Under the pieces are notes generated by a model, which was not told where the DNA came from, did no database searches, and worked only from the letters and a program-made list of their open reading frames with translations. From Coemansia sp. RSA 922 (lineage: Eukaryota; Kickxellomycota; Kickxellomycetes; Kickxellales; Kickxellaceae): a stretch of 20,968 nt of DNA. The stretch lies in contig JANBQS010000326.1 of NCBI GenBank assembly GCA_027577415.1, positions 1 to 20,968 of the forward strand, read 5' to 3'. Both the position numbers and the translations under genes were made by a program. Shown here piece after piece: positions 1 through 8,455 of this stretch; position 1 is the stretch's first letter; each line of letters starts with the position of its first letter.

Positions 1-533
1 GCTCAAAGTGACGGCAATCTAGGCCGAAGAAATTCCTATTCCTGGTGCTTGGATGGTTGATCATCACTGGGAGGGGGGTTTTTTGCTACCCTAGTCCATT
101 AGGCGCACACCACTGCAGAGCAACGTTGCTTAACGCACAGATACTGCAACATGTCCATATTGCAATTGAATGAGCAAATACCACATGTCTGTTGTGCTGC
201 ATGCAAGTCGGGCCACACATATTCTCACGAAACAATTGGCCAGAGCACGAGTCTGTTTCAATTACGAGAATGCCCATATATAGAGCTTTATCAATGCATA
301 CATGTCGCTCACACGCTCTGTTTCTAAACACAAGCGTTGGCTCAAGGCAACAACTGCTCAGATAACGCTAAATGCGAAAAAAGGATCCGAAATCGGGTCC
401 ACCCATACACATTTAATCCCAGTGATCTGACGACGTCTAGATTATCAATTAAAGTTTTTTTTTTTGCCCTGTGGTTCTACAAATATTCATCTCTATTTCT
501 TCTGCCTCTAAATTGTAGACATAGGAGGCGTGT
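1..533. other. Intergenic region upstream of PUS1
   Basis: No gene can be supported here. Frame 1 is open from base 1 to a TGA at 58-60, which could be the tail of a gene lying outside the window, but 19 codons are too few to claim. The longer minus-strand frame (86-331) begins with GTG and has no recognisable content. An 11- to 12-base T tract around 454-465 lies 70-80 bp before the PUS1 start and resembles the poly(dT) promoter tracts seen before other genes in this window. Confidence 0.5.
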
Positions 534-2135
534 ATGTCTATTTTGCCTGTGTCTTTTCTTCGATCTGCTCGTGTAGTATTTGCTCACTCCAAACCATCAC
601 CATCACTGCTAAAATTTCCTCGCTTAGCGCCAGTATACAGCCAATTTCGTTCATTGTCATCATCGATAAGTATGTCCGAAACGATTAAGCAAGAGGATCA
701 GGCTCCCGTCCAGCTTCCTGTCTCGATAGAACAGGACATCGCTGTTGACTCTACTCCCGCCGATACTGTCCCCACCGACGCTACTCCCACTGACGTGAAG
801 GCTGGTGAGGCGGGTCGAGGATCTAAGAAAAGAAGCAACCGTGGACAAACATGCAGGGAGAGACGCGAGTTTGCGACAAACAAGCGCCGCGCACGCCAAC
901 AAGAAGACCACGAAAGGGAATCGACGCCACGCGAAAAGTCCGAAAATAGCGAGCCACGCAAACCCAAGCGCCGAGTGGCACTACTGCTAGGATTTTGTGG
1001 TACCGAGTTCCAAGGCATGCAAGTCAACCCGAACGCCCGAACGATCGAAGGCGACCTATTTACGGCACTTTGTGAGGCTGGTGCAGTTTCGGCAGATAAT
1101 GCTACGAACCAGCAGAAAGTGCAGCTACAAAGAGCCGCTCGTACTGATAAGGGCGTCCATGCTGCTGGACAAGTAGTGTCCCTGAAGATGATTGTCGAAG
1201 ACCCTGATATCGTGGAGAAGGTGAATGCGCAGTTGCCTGATCAGATCCGCGTGTGGGGGTTTGTTCGTGTGGTCCAGTCGTTCAACGCAAAGACCATGTG
1301 CGATTCAAGAGTCTACGAGTACCTGCTACCCACTTATGTGTTGATGGAGCCGTCACAGTCCAATCTGCTACTGGCCCAAACTGTGCCCTTCGAGGAGCGC
1401 CAGATACCAGAGACCAAGGCCGAGGATATGAAGGCCAAGCGCGAGTACCGCGTGTCAGCCGAAAAGCTACAGTTTGTGCGCGACGCCTTTGCAAAGTATA
1501 AGGGGACTCATGATTTCCGCAACTTTACCGTGACCCGCGGGTGCACGGAGACCAACTCGAAGCGCCACATGCACTGGTTCAATGTATCAGACCCGATGAT
1601 TATCGACGGCTCCGAGTGGTTGAGTCTCAAGGTCAAGGGTCAGTCGTTTATGCTGCACCAGATCCGCAAAATGGTTGGCCTAGTTATCCTGATGACTCGC
1701 TCGGGTGCTCCACTGGAGCTGATGGACGCGCTGTTTGAAAAGGAATCGCGCGTCAATGTTCCCAAGGCTCCTAGCCTGGGTCTTTTGCTCGAAAGCCCGG
1801 TCTTTGATGGATACAACTCGAGGGCGGATAAGCAGGTGCAGGGCCTTACGAACCCTGTCACGTTTGAGCCCTACCAGAAAACGATGGATGAGTTCAAGCA
1901 GCGGTTCATCTACGACGCCATTATCAGAACCGAAATGACCGAGAGCATTTTTGACGGATGGGTCAATAGCGCTGAGGTGTTCCCTGAACAGTACACGTAT
2001 ATTAACAAGGAGGGCGTTATTCCAGAGTCGGCTATCGTCGTCCCAGGCAGCGGCCGTCGCTTCCCGTTCAAATCTGCCGCTGGTAACCAGGGCGCAGAGT
2101 CTTCGGAGGATGAGCTAGACTCCAAAGACAACTAG
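534..2135 (+). CDS. PUS1: tRNA pseudouridine synthase, Pus1/TruA family
   Basis: Isomerises specific uridines to pseudouridine in tRNA, and in this family also in some other RNAs. The 533-residue protein has the TruA-fold hallmarks: the catalytic motif RAARTDKGVHA with the nucleophile Asp at residue 205, YKGTHDFRNFT at 322-332, and the RNA-binding/hinge motif FMLHQIRKMVG at 372-382. Residues 1-46 contain no acidic residue and several Arg/Lys/His, as in a mitochondrial presequence. Residues 97-122 are strongly basic and could serve as a nuclear localisation signal. A second in-frame ATG at 672 (Met47) has a purine at -3 while the first ATG has T there, so both starts may be used. The C-terminus is acidic (SSEDELDSKDN). 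No intron is needed. Pus1 is preferred over Pus3 because of the overall motif spelling and the presequence. Confidence 0.93.
   Translation: MSILPVSFLRSARVVFAHSKPSPSLLKFPRLAPVYSQFRSLSSSISMSETIKQEDQAPVQLPVSIEQDIAVDSTPADTVPTDATPTDVKAGEAGRGSKKRSNRGQTCRERREFATNKRRARQQEDHERESTPREKSENSEPRKPKRRVALLLGFCGTEFQGMQVNPNARTIEGDLFTALCEAGAVSADNATNQQKVQLQRAARTDKGVHAAGQVVSLKMIVEDPDIVEKVNAQLPDQIRVWGFVRVVQSFNAKTMCDSRVYEYLLPTYVLMEPSQSNLLLAQTVPFEERQIPETKAEDMKAKREYRVSAEKLQFVRDAFAKYKGTHDFRNFTVTRGCTETNSKRHMHWFNVSDPMIIDGSEWLSLKVKGQSFMLHQIRKMVGLVILMTRSGAPLELMDALFEKESRVNVPKAPSLGLLLESPVFDGYNSRADKQVQGLTNPVTFEPYQKTMDEFKQRFIYDAIIRTEMTESIFDGWVNSAEVFPEQYTYINKEGVIPESAIVVPGSGRRFPFKSAAGNQGAESSEDELDSKDN
672..674 (+). promoter_or_regulatory. 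Alternative in-frame start codon of PUS1
   Basis: This ATG sits 46 codons into the long frame and has A at -3, a good eukaryotic context. The upstream ATG at 534 has T at -3, a poor context. Leaky scanning would give a short protein starting MSETIKQED without the presequence-like segment. Confidence 0.5.
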
Positions 2136-2304
2136 CTCTGACCTAAATTGCTTTCTATCAATATACTGCGCCCCCCTTTTTTCCCTTTTGCCTTCTCTTT
2201 GTGTAGAATGCAGCTACTGCCGTGACATGTGTGTGGGGGAGAGAGCAGGTGATGTCTTTGTATGATCATCATGCCACATCTTTTTGAAGGAGACGATTAT
2301 TGCT

Positions 2305-2370
2305 TTTCTTTTCCACGCTTTTTTCTCTTTTTTTTTTTCAATTTACAATACTTTTTTTCTCTTGCATTTC
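2305..2370 (+). promoter_or_regulatory. Pyrimidine-rich leader before GGPP synthase
   Basis: About 65 bases made almost entirely of T and C, with several T runs, end about 12 bases before the preferred start codon at 2382. It is likely a promoter or 5' leader tract. Translated in the gene's frame it gives an implausible Phe-rich stretch. Confidence 0.5.
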
Positions 2371-2381
2371 ACCTTGTAACA

Positions 2382-3287
2382 ATGGAGCCAAAGGCCGATA
2401 GACGCAGCTCGTCGAGCATGGAAGAAACGCTACTCGCGCCGTTTGAATACCTCAGCCAAGTGCCAGGAAAGGAGGTACGCACAGTAATGATAACGGCATT
2501 CAATAACTGGCTACTTTTAGACTCTAACGTCTTGGCACGTATTGCCACCGTCGTACGCAAGCTACACACGGCCTCTCTGATGATCGATGATGTGGAGGAT
2601 AACTCCGACTTGCGGCGAGGCATCCCAGTAACACACAAGATCTACGGCGTACCAATGACTATCAACACGGCGAATTTCGTCTACTTTATCGCACTCCAAG
2701 ACCTACTACAAATGGAAAACTCCCGACTAGTCGACATATTCACCGAGGAACTCCTCAATTTGCATCGCGGTCAGGGTATGGATCTCTATTGGCGTGATAC
2801 TTTGACTTGTCCCTCGGAGGAGCAGTACTTGGAGATGGTGTCGCATAAAACTGGTGGGTTGTTTAGGCTGGCCGTGAAACTAATGCAGGAGTGTAGTGCG
2901 CGTGGAGTGGATTTTTCGGAGCTGGTCAATATGATTGGTACTTATTTTCAGATCCGCGACGATTATATGAATCTCAGGTCGTCAGAGTACTCAAATAACA
3001 AGGGGTATTGCGAGGATTTGACAGAGGGCAAGTTCTCGTTTGTTATTGTTCACGCTATTACAAGAGGCGAGGACGGGCCGCAGCTGATGAGCATTTTGAG
3101 GCAGAAGACTACCGATTTGCATGTCAAAAAGTACGCAGTGTCGCTCATGGAAAAGGCAGAGTCGTTCGAGTATACGGCTGCGTATTTGGAGCAGTTGGAG
3201 GGACAGATTGATGCCAAGATCAAGGAGCATGGCGGCAACGCTGTGTTGGAAGAGCTCATGTCCAAGCTCAGCAAGCCCTTTCATTGA
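2382..3287 (+). CDS. Geranylgeranyl diphosphate synthase
   Basis: Condenses farnesyl diphosphate (or shorter allylic diphosphates) with isopentenyl diphosphate to geranylgeranyl diphosphate, the donor for protein prenylation and a precursor of other terpenoids. From Met at 2382 the protein has 301 residues, matching the short animal/fungal type. The first Asp-rich motif is DDVED at 69-73, followed by NSDLRRG. GQGMDLYWRD lies at 130-139. The second Asp motif is FQIRDDYMN with Asp193/194, then CEDLTEGKFSF at 210-220. The frame is open upstream to an ATG at 2262, but those 40 codons are translated T-rich leader. The ATG at 2382 has A at -3 and G at +4. It is the yeast BTS1 / human GGPS1 type rather than an FPP synthase. 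It lies 246 bp after PUS1 and 128 bp before SEN2 on the same strand. Confidence 0.93.
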   Translation: MEPKADRRSSSSMEETLLAPFEYLSQVPGKEVRTVMITAFNNWLLLDSNVLARIATVVRKLHTASLMIDDVEDNSDLRRGIPVTHKIYGVPMTINTANFVYFIALQDLLQMENSRLVDIFTEELLNLHRGQGMDLYWRDTLTCPSEEQYLEMVSHKTGGLFRLAVKLMQECSARGVDFSELVNMIGTYFQIRDDYMNLRSSEYSNNKGYCEDLTEGKFSFVIVHAITRGEDGPQLMSILRQKTTDLHVKKYAVSLMEKAESFEYTAAYLEQLEGQIDAKIKEHGGNAVLEELMSKLSKPFH

Positions 3288-3346
3288 TCAGGGGCCCATA
3301 TATGGCTTTGTTTAGTCGTCGATGCGTGGTCATGCACTTCGTAGAA

Positions 3347-3362
3347 TTTTTTTTTTTTTTTT
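3347..3362 (+). promoter_or_regulatory. 16-base T tract in the SEN2 promoter
   Basis: An uninterrupted run of 16 T lies 54 bp before the SEN2 start, in a 128-bp spacer that also has to hold the 3' end of the GGPP synthase gene. Poly(dA:dT) tracts of this kind keep promoters free of nucleosomes in fungi. Confidence 0.5.
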
Positions 3363-3415
3363 AAAAGTGCTGGAAATAGAACATTTTCGTTTTTGCCTCT
3401 TTATTTATTTCATTA

Positions 3416-4537
3416 ATGGAGAAAGTGGAACACGCCGCCGAAAAGCCGCATGTTAAGCGGCCTAACAACCGAAATAAACGGCTATACGAGCCGTTGCCTA
3501 TGGTCCGGCAGCCCGCAATACTGCCTCGCGTCGGCCAGCTCCTCGACCATATACGCCGATTACTACACCTAACCAAGCCACTGTCATCGTATCTGCCACG
3601 CATAACCCGTCTCATTCACAGTCTATGGTCGGCCTGCACTCAGCCATTCAAGCGTTTATTCTACGCCCTGACGCCCAGCAACCTATTCTGGCCAACGCTA
3701 GTACCCGCCAAGATCCAGGCAACCATACACATAATCCGCAGCGAACAAACAATAGTAGACTGTTTTGTATGGGTGCCTACAGAGTGGGCATTACTATGGC
3801 AGAATGGAGCATTCGGTAAAGGCATATTGTCGCGATCTGAACCTACGTGGTTCCCGCGGTTTACCAGAGGACACCCCACGGCCAGTGGCAAGTATCTGGA
3901 GGATATTACGAGACAGCGTCGTGGTGAACGACAAGCCGCCAGAGAAACAAATGAAAGCGCTCTTGGTCTAACCTTGATACCGATACCCTCACTCCCAGTT
4001 ACATTGGAGGAAGCCGAGGTAATGGAGCCCATGCAACTATCGTTCCACGACGCTTTGTTCCTCTGCCAACTAGAATGCCTACAAGTGCGCGACACTCAAG
4101 GTACCGAATACACGTACGAGTCATTGTGGCATTTGTTTTGTAGGGTTGATCGGTCGTCAGAGTTTGCCCTAAAATATGCCGCCTATTACTACTATCGGTC
4201 AAAAGGTTGGGTCGTTAGGAGCGGGTTAAAGTTTGGATCGGATTTTTTGCTCTATGCCAAGGGCCCCGCGCATTCACATGCCCAGTATTCGGTAGTTGTA
4301 CGCCATTCTTCACACGAGCTCCCCGGTAGTGCTAGTGACGAGAAGACTACATCCGAGTCTTGGCAGTTTGTGCTTTCGTTGTCGCGCGTAACCTCGCAAG
4401 TGCGCAAGACGCTAGTCATATGCTACGTAGACCCGCCCACATCAACAGAGCCATCTCAGGAAGATATGCCGTCAGATCTGACTCAATACCAAGTTCGCGA
4501 GTTTGTCGTTCAACGATTCAACGCCAACCGAATGTAA
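3416..4537 (+). CDS. SEN2: tRNA-splicing endonuclease catalytic subunit Sen2
   Basis: Cleaves the 5' splice site of intron-containing pre-tRNA as part of the Sen2-Sen34-Sen15-Sen54 complex. The 373-residue frame starts at ATG 3416. GAFGKGILSRSEPTW at 131-145 matches the Sen2 N-terminal signature. The C-terminal nuclease domain contains YRSKGWVVRSGLKFGSDFLLY at 260-280 and then HSHAQYSV. The catalytic triad is readable as Tyr280, His288 and Lys331 (in VRKTLVICYVD). All three residues are present, so the enzyme should be active. The basic first 25 residues and the less conserved 30-110 region are typical variable N-terminal sequence. It converges on INO1, with 138 bp between the two stop codons. 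It is Sen2 rather than Sen34 because of the YRSKGW motif and domain order. Confidence 0.92.
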   Translation: MEKVEHAAEKPHVKRPNNRNKRLYEPLPMVRQPAILPRVGQLLDHIRRLLHLTKPLSSYLPRITRLIHSLWSACTQPFKRLFYALTPSNLFWPTLVPAKIQATIHIIRSEQTIVDCFVWVPTEWALLWQNGAFGKGILSRSEPTWFPRFTRGHPTASGKYLEDITRQRRGERQAARETNESALGLTLIPIPSLPVTLEEAEVMEPMQLSFHDALFLCQLECLQVRDTQGTEYTYESLWHLFCRVDRSSEFALKYAAYYYYRSKGWVVRSGLKFGSDFLLYAKGPAHSHAQYSVVVRHSSHELPGSASDEKTTSESWQFVLSLSRVTSQVRKTLVICYVDPPTSTEPSQEDMPSDLTQYQVREFVVQRFNANRM

Positions 4538-4675
4538 TAGGTTTAATAAGCTGGTTTCGTTAAAAATAGAGCATGCTTAAAGTAGCGGCAAAAAAAAGGT
4601 GGAGAGAAAAGGAAAGTAGGCGTAAGGAAAGGAAGGAAAAAAAGCACAGCTCTGAAGGTGGAGGAAATGTTTGCA

Positions 4676-6304
4676 CTAGTGGAAGGCCTTGTGCTCGAGC
4701 AACATCTCGTTGTTGGGTGGGAGGCCAACAAAGGCGCGCATAATGTTCTCCATAGCCATGCGCTGCTTCGCCAAGGCATTGACAACAGGAGTGTTAGGAG
4801 CAACAACCGGTGCCTTGAGCATGTACGAGAGGATGGACAGCACCGAGTGGAACGGCTGCCACTGAGGCTCCACGGCATCAGCATCAGTCTTGACGCGGTA
4901 AGTAACGCGGGTCATCAGCTCCGTCATCATAAACAGGTCGATGATCAGTGGGCTGGCGAGCAGCGAGTCCTCACAGGTGTTGTAGAGCGAGATGGTGTTA
5001 AGGCCGCCCATGAAGATCTCGCTAACGTACTCGTCCAGGGCACGCTTCGAGTCGCCCACCGAAGGCACGTACTTGATAACGATGGTGTGGTCGGGGTGCT
5101 CGCCCTTCTTGTACAGAATGTTGTTGGCGCCAACCATATCGTCCACCACGCTGCTCTTGGAGATCTCCTTCGAGCGGAACTGCGCCGGCGCCGACAGGTT
5201 GCGCCCGTCGTTGTTCCCCAAATGGTTGTACGACGTGATAGCCAGGGGCTTGATGCCGGCGTTGACCAGGAACTCGGCCAGCACCGACTTGATCTTGGTC
5301 TGCCCAGACTTGAAGTCATCGCCACCAACAAAGCTGCGCTCACGCTCAGCAAGCTCAATCGCGCCAGGCACAAGCGTGTTCTGCGGCGAGCCGTTGACAA
5401 ATGGCGCACCCTCAAGGATCGAGGCGACGGCGAACAAGGTCGAGGGAGAGACTTCGGCGTGGCCGTTAGCAATGGCCTGGAGCAGGTTATCGGCGGTATC
5501 GTTGACTCCGGCAATAATGTCGGCGTAACGCTCGGTGTTGGCAGTCCACATAACAATCACACGGTCCAGGCCATTGGTCTGCTTAAACTCGCGGATATCC
5601 TTACGCAGCTTCTCCAAGTGCTCCTGCTTGGTACCGCCAAGAACGTTGTCGGCACGCTCCTCCTGGTTGGCAGCGATAAAGTCCGGGTAGTAGACCGACG
5701 GCAGGGGCTTGAGGGACTTGAGCTCGTCATAGACCCGACGCTGGAAGTCCACTGGGAAGACCTGGGCACGGCGCATAGCATCGCCAATGTTCATCGAGTT
5801 GATGTCCCAGCCGCCGATAACAATATCGTTGGGATGGGCCATGGGCACGACCTCGTTGAACGGCACGTAGACATCGCGCAGGTTCTCGTCCACGCCGAGC
5901 TTGACCGTCGACGCCATCATCACAGAGCCAAAGTAGTTGGGCTCCTGCGTGCCCTTGCGCGTCTCCCACGAGATCCCCTGCTTGTTGGCCAGGATGGCTG
6001 CGGTGACCGTGGAACCGTTGTTGCCGCCCCATCCGACAAGCATAAGCCCGACGCGGCCGACATTGGTCTTGGTCTGGAACTGGTAGTGCACCTTGGTGGG
6101 CTTGGCCCTGAGCTGGCCGGTCTCAATGTCGCGACTCACAATGGTCGTGTCGTACAAATAGTCCGACTCGATGGCACCATCGGTGTAACGAACGTAGGGC
6201 GAGTCGACCTTGAAGGCAGTAGCGCCCGACGCTGAGCCCGGAGCGGTGGCCGGAGCAATGGCTGCGCGATTGGCGGCGGAAGTGGTAATGTTGATAGGAG
6301 ACAT
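4676..6304 (-). CDS. INO1: Inositol-3-phosphate synthase
   Basis: NAD-dependent conversion of glucose 6-phosphate to 1D-myo-inositol 3-phosphate, the committed step for inositol and phosphatidylinositol. The protein has 542 residues, close to the yeast enzyme (533). The dinucleotide-binding motif LVGWGGNNGSTV is at 89-100 and the family signature SYNHLGNNDGRNLS at 358-371, followed by KSSVVDDMV at 383-391. GGWDINSMNIGDAM at 164-177 and NTCEDSLLASPLIIDL at 442-457 are also typical. The first 30 residues are an Ala/Ser-rich extension. Start ATG at 6304 follows an A-rich leader on the coding strand. Codons TTA, CTA and TCA are absent for about 520 codons, leaving a long open frame on the opposite strand, which points to strong codon bias and high expression. 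No CATGTG-type inositol-response element was seen in the first 200 bp upstream. Confidence 0.97.
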   Translation of the reverse strand: MSPINITTSAANRAAIAPATAPGSASGATAFKVDSPYVRYTDGAIESDYLYDTTIVSRDIETGQLRAKPTKVHYQFQTKTNVGRVGLMLVGWGGNNGSTVTAAILANKQGISWETRKGTQEPNYFGSVMMASTVKLGVDENLRDVYVPFNEVVPMAHPNDIVIGGWDINSMNIGDAMRRAQVFPVDFQRRVYDELKSLKPLPSVYYPDFIAANQEERADNVLGGTKQEHLEKLRKDIREFKQTNGLDRVIVMWTANTERYADIIAGVNDTADNLLQAIANGHAEVSPSTLFAVASILEGAPFVNGSPQNTLVPGAIELAERERSFVGGDDFKSGQTKIKSVLAEFLVNAGIKPLAITSYNHLGNNDGRNLSAPAQFRSKEISKSSVVDDMVGANNILYKKGEHPDHTIVIKYVPSVGDSKRALDEYVSEIFMGGLNTISLYNTCEDSLLASPLIIDLFMMTELMTRVTYRVKTDADAVEPQWQPFHSVLSILSYMLKAPVVAPNTPVVNALAKQRMAMENIMRAFVGLPPNNEMLLEHKAFH

Positions 6305-7248
6305 GGTTAAAAAAGATAAAAGAAAAATTTAAAGTTGCTTTTTTTTGTAGGGTTTTTTTGTGGGTGTTTTTTTTTTTAGTTTTTTGGATCAAGAGTAGAA
6401 GGAAATAGAGTTCACAAATCAGCACACGAAGAAAGAGACGCGCTAATGCTTTTTAGGCTTGGGAAGGGTCCTCTTCTTTCCTCTGTGCGGATTGTGCAAT
6501 GAAGCAAGGAGATTAGAAAACGTTGTAGTAAACGATCGCTATCTAGATAGGTTTCCTAAAGTCTAGTTGACAAAGGAATCCTTCAGTAGCGATATGTGTG
6601 TTGGGTGGGGGGTGCTATAAGCAAAAGAGGTAAGGGGGAGAAAATGAGCGCGTGGCTATAGAGTATATAATATTTGGAGAAAGAACAGAAAGAAAAGAAG
6701 AAAAGGGAGAGAGCGAGAGCCTGGATGTTTTGTCTGTAATCTAGCCTGGTTCTCGACCCGTCCAAAAAAGGGCCTACACCCCCTATCCCGTGTCCAATAG
6801 GCATTGTCCAAGTCCGCACTTTTTTTAGCACGTTGCGTGAAGGCAATTGTGAATTGTGTTATCTTTATTGCTGCGCCGCCCCTTCCCTATCATTTATTCC
6901 GCCTCTCTTGCCAAGCCGCCCGAGCCTTTGGAAGGATGAAAAAGAAGAGGGCGATCAACTGTACTCCCGCTGCTCCACCCCCTAGTTGTGTCGATCGCCT
7001 TCTTTGCTCGGAGCCAAAGGTTCTCCGCAAGCCTCCGTGCTATTAGTTACTTGAGATAGATTGCTGAAACAACCGGTCTCAGCAACTACGCGCATCCGTG
7101 AATGGTCTCGTCTCCGCCCCAACCCGTCTTGACCAAAGAAATTCTCAAGTGGCTAGGCAAATCGGGATTTCTCTTAATTAATCAAGATCTGCCAGCGTGA
7201 TTTAGGATTGGGGGGAATGAGAGTGCATAAGATGCATGTACACATTTT

Positions 7249-7293
7249 AACGTCATCGCCATGCAAGGTAGTGATGTCATAAATACACGTCAC
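7249..7293 (+). promoter_or_regulatory. CRE/ATF-like site cluster upstream of CsbD-like gene 1
   Basis: AACGTCAT at 7249-7256, TGATGTCA (one mismatch from the full site) at 7272-7279, and ACGTCA at 7287-7292 fall within 45 bp, about 345-390 bp before the start codon. bZIP factors of the ATF/CREB type, such as fission-yeast Atf1, bind such sequences in stress promoters. Binding here is inferred from sequence only. Confidence 0.35.
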
Positions 7294-7339
7294 TGGCTAA
7301 TGCATATTAACAGACGTGGCCCCGTGTTTAAAAGGTGTG

Positions 7340-7380
7340 AGGGGCTCGGTGCCAGCGGGTAATGCCAGGAGTAGGGGGAA
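7340..7380 (+). promoter_or_regulatory. AGGGG stress-type elements, CsbD-like gene 1
   Basis: AGGGG at 7340-7344 and the longer AGGAGTAGGGGGAA at 7367-7380 lie 257-297 bp before the start codon. The longer element recurs, minus one G, before the second CsbD-like gene at 9989-10002. AGGGG is the core of the yeast stress-response element. Confidence 0.45.
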
Positions 7381-7498
7381 AGAATGTGACTGCGGCAAAA
7401 ACGAAGCATAAAAGTTTGCTCATAGTTTTGTCATAGTTTGCTTGAAGCAGCCGGCAAAGAGTAAGAGCAGCGCAAGTCTTGGCATCATGGCCACCGAG

Positions 7499-7506
7499 TA
7501 TAAAAC
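7499..7506 (+). promoter_or_regulatory. TATA box of CsbD-like gene 1
   Basis: TATAAAAC begins 138 bp before the start codon. The second paralogue has TATTTAAA beginning 139 bp before its start, so position supports both calls. Confidence 0.6.
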
Positions 7507-7580
7507 ACGACACGTTTGGCCACTACCTTCTCAAACCCATCAAGTCGTCATCTCAAGCTATATTGAACTCACACACACAT

Positions 7581-7636
7581 TCTTCCAAACTTTTTAAGCA
7601 ACCGAAACAACACACTTTTTATTCCCTTTTATTAAC
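7581..7636 (+). promoter_or_regulatory. Conserved 5' leader shared by both CsbD-like genes
   Basis: The 56 bases before the start codon align with 10169-10223 before the second copy with one indel and only a few substitutions, including a shared AAGCAACCGAAACAAC and TTTATTCCCTTTTATTA. It is likely the transcribed leader. This much identity exceeds that of the middle of the coding regions. Confidence 0.55.
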
Positions 7637-7984
7637 ATGGATTACGTCAACCGCGCAACTGGAGCCACCAAGGAGCAGGTCGGTAAGGCGATGGGCAACC
7701 CCGAGCTAGAGTCCAAGGGACACGCGCAGAAGGCTCAAGCCATGGGCGAGCAGCAGATCAAGGGCGCCAAGCAGAGCGTGGAACACACGGGGGAGCAGGG
7801 CGAGTCTGCCTTGAAGCAAGCCGGTGACAAGGCCAAGAACCTCGGCGGTGGCGTCAAGCAGCAAGTCGGCGAGACTTGTGGTAGCCAGCAGACTGCCAAT
7901 GAGGGTCGCATGGATCAGGCAGAGGCGTCAGCCAAGGACACGATCCACGGTCAGCAGAAGGATATGCATGGCAACCTCAAGTAG
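7637..7984 (+). CDS. CsbD-like stress protein, copy 1
   Basis: A small hydrophilic protein of 115 residues with the CsbD-like pattern. In bacteria CsbD is a general-stress protein of unknown biochemical role, and fungal members have been linked to binding of mismatched or cruciform DNA. Two CsbD-type repeats are visible: about residues 6-40 (ATKEQVGKAMGNPELESKG) and about 69-105 (GGVKQQVGETCGSQQTANEG), joined by a Gln/Glu/Lys-rich helical linker. There is no signal peptide or membrane segment, and the only Cys is at 81. It is about 75% identical by hand alignment to the copy at 10224-10571. It has its own TATA box, AGGGG elements and conserved leader, so it should be expressed and stress-regulated. 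The family call rests on pattern recognition of the repeats; the molecular function is not known. Confidence 0.85.
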   Translation: MDYVNRATGATKEQVGKAMGNPELESKGHAQKAQAMGEQQIKGAKQSVEHTGEQGESALKQAGDKAKNLGGGVKQQVGETCGSQQTANEGRMDQAEASAKDTIHGQQKDMHGNLK

Positions 7985-8455
7985 TCTGTCATATTCTAGC
8001 CATCGTAGCTTTTTTTTTGAAGTAATCAAATATTATGAACAGTATCACATTTAACACAGAATACCTCACCTTTCTGGTCTTCCTAGATATAGAGCTAACA
8101 CAAATGGCTTATACCTATGTGTTTAAAGGTACTGGCGATTAGCACGAGGATTTTATTACTGGTGTACTGCTAACAAACTCCCACCAAGCTGCAGCTAAGT
8201 AATGCATGGTCTCTGATATTCTCCACGCTGAAAATAAAAGGACAAAAAGCTATAGTAATTTTATTATATCCTTATTTGCAAATAATATAATGGCTGTCTA
8301 GGAAAATTCTATAGTAGTTGACATTAGACGGATGCGGCCTAGAGAGTAGCGTAGGTGGATTTGAGATACGTAGTATAAGAAAGGAGTCCCAACTTGGGTC
8401 AAGTCAGTAGCTGCAGGTGTGCCAAGCGAAATGCTATTGTCGTTACTTAATTTCA
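7985..8455. other. AT-rich spacer after CsbD-like gene 1
   Basis: It holds the 3' end of the CsbD-like gene and probably the 3' end of the minus-strand orphan gene. The first 8 bases after the stop (GTCTGTCAT context) are identical to those after the second CsbD-like gene. I see no gene, tRNA or repeat here. Confidence 0.5.

Larger units (their letters stand above)
6305..7636. other. Divergent promoter region INO1 / CsbD-like gene 1
   Basis: This 1.3-kb spacer serves INO1 (-) and the first CsbD-like gene (+). It holds T tracts at 6339-6380 (A-rich leader of INO1), a TATA-like TATATAATAT near 6663-6672, and a purine-rich stretch near 6674-6720. An imperfectly explained hairpin (TTGCTGA/TCAGCAA) lies at 7061-7085. 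CRE-like sites lie at 7249-7292 and AGGGG elements at 7340-7378. Open frames inside it start with TTG and have no recognisable content. Confidence 0.6.

Noticed and set aside
86..576. Frames on both strands in the left spacer (86-331 minus, 337-576 plus)
   Set aside because: They start with GTG and TTG, no family is recognised, and the second overlaps the PUS1 start in another frame.
4658..6235. 525-codon frame on + over INO1
   Set aside because: It is in exact antisense codon register with a clear INO1 gene and is explained by the absence of TTA, CTA and TCA codons there; the product resembles no known protein.
6305..6600. Inositol-response element (CATGTG core) before INO1
   Set aside because: No CATGTG was found; TTCACAAAT near 6411 is only a partial match.
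6583..7046. Frames at 6583-6846 (-) and 6804-7046 (+) in the INO1/CsbD spacer
   Set aside because: Both begin with TTG and translate low-complexity promoter DNA.
7061..7085. TTGCTGA/TCAGCAA hairpin as a possible RNA element
   Set aside because: Only 7 bp with an 11-base loop and nothing around it supporting a structured RNA.
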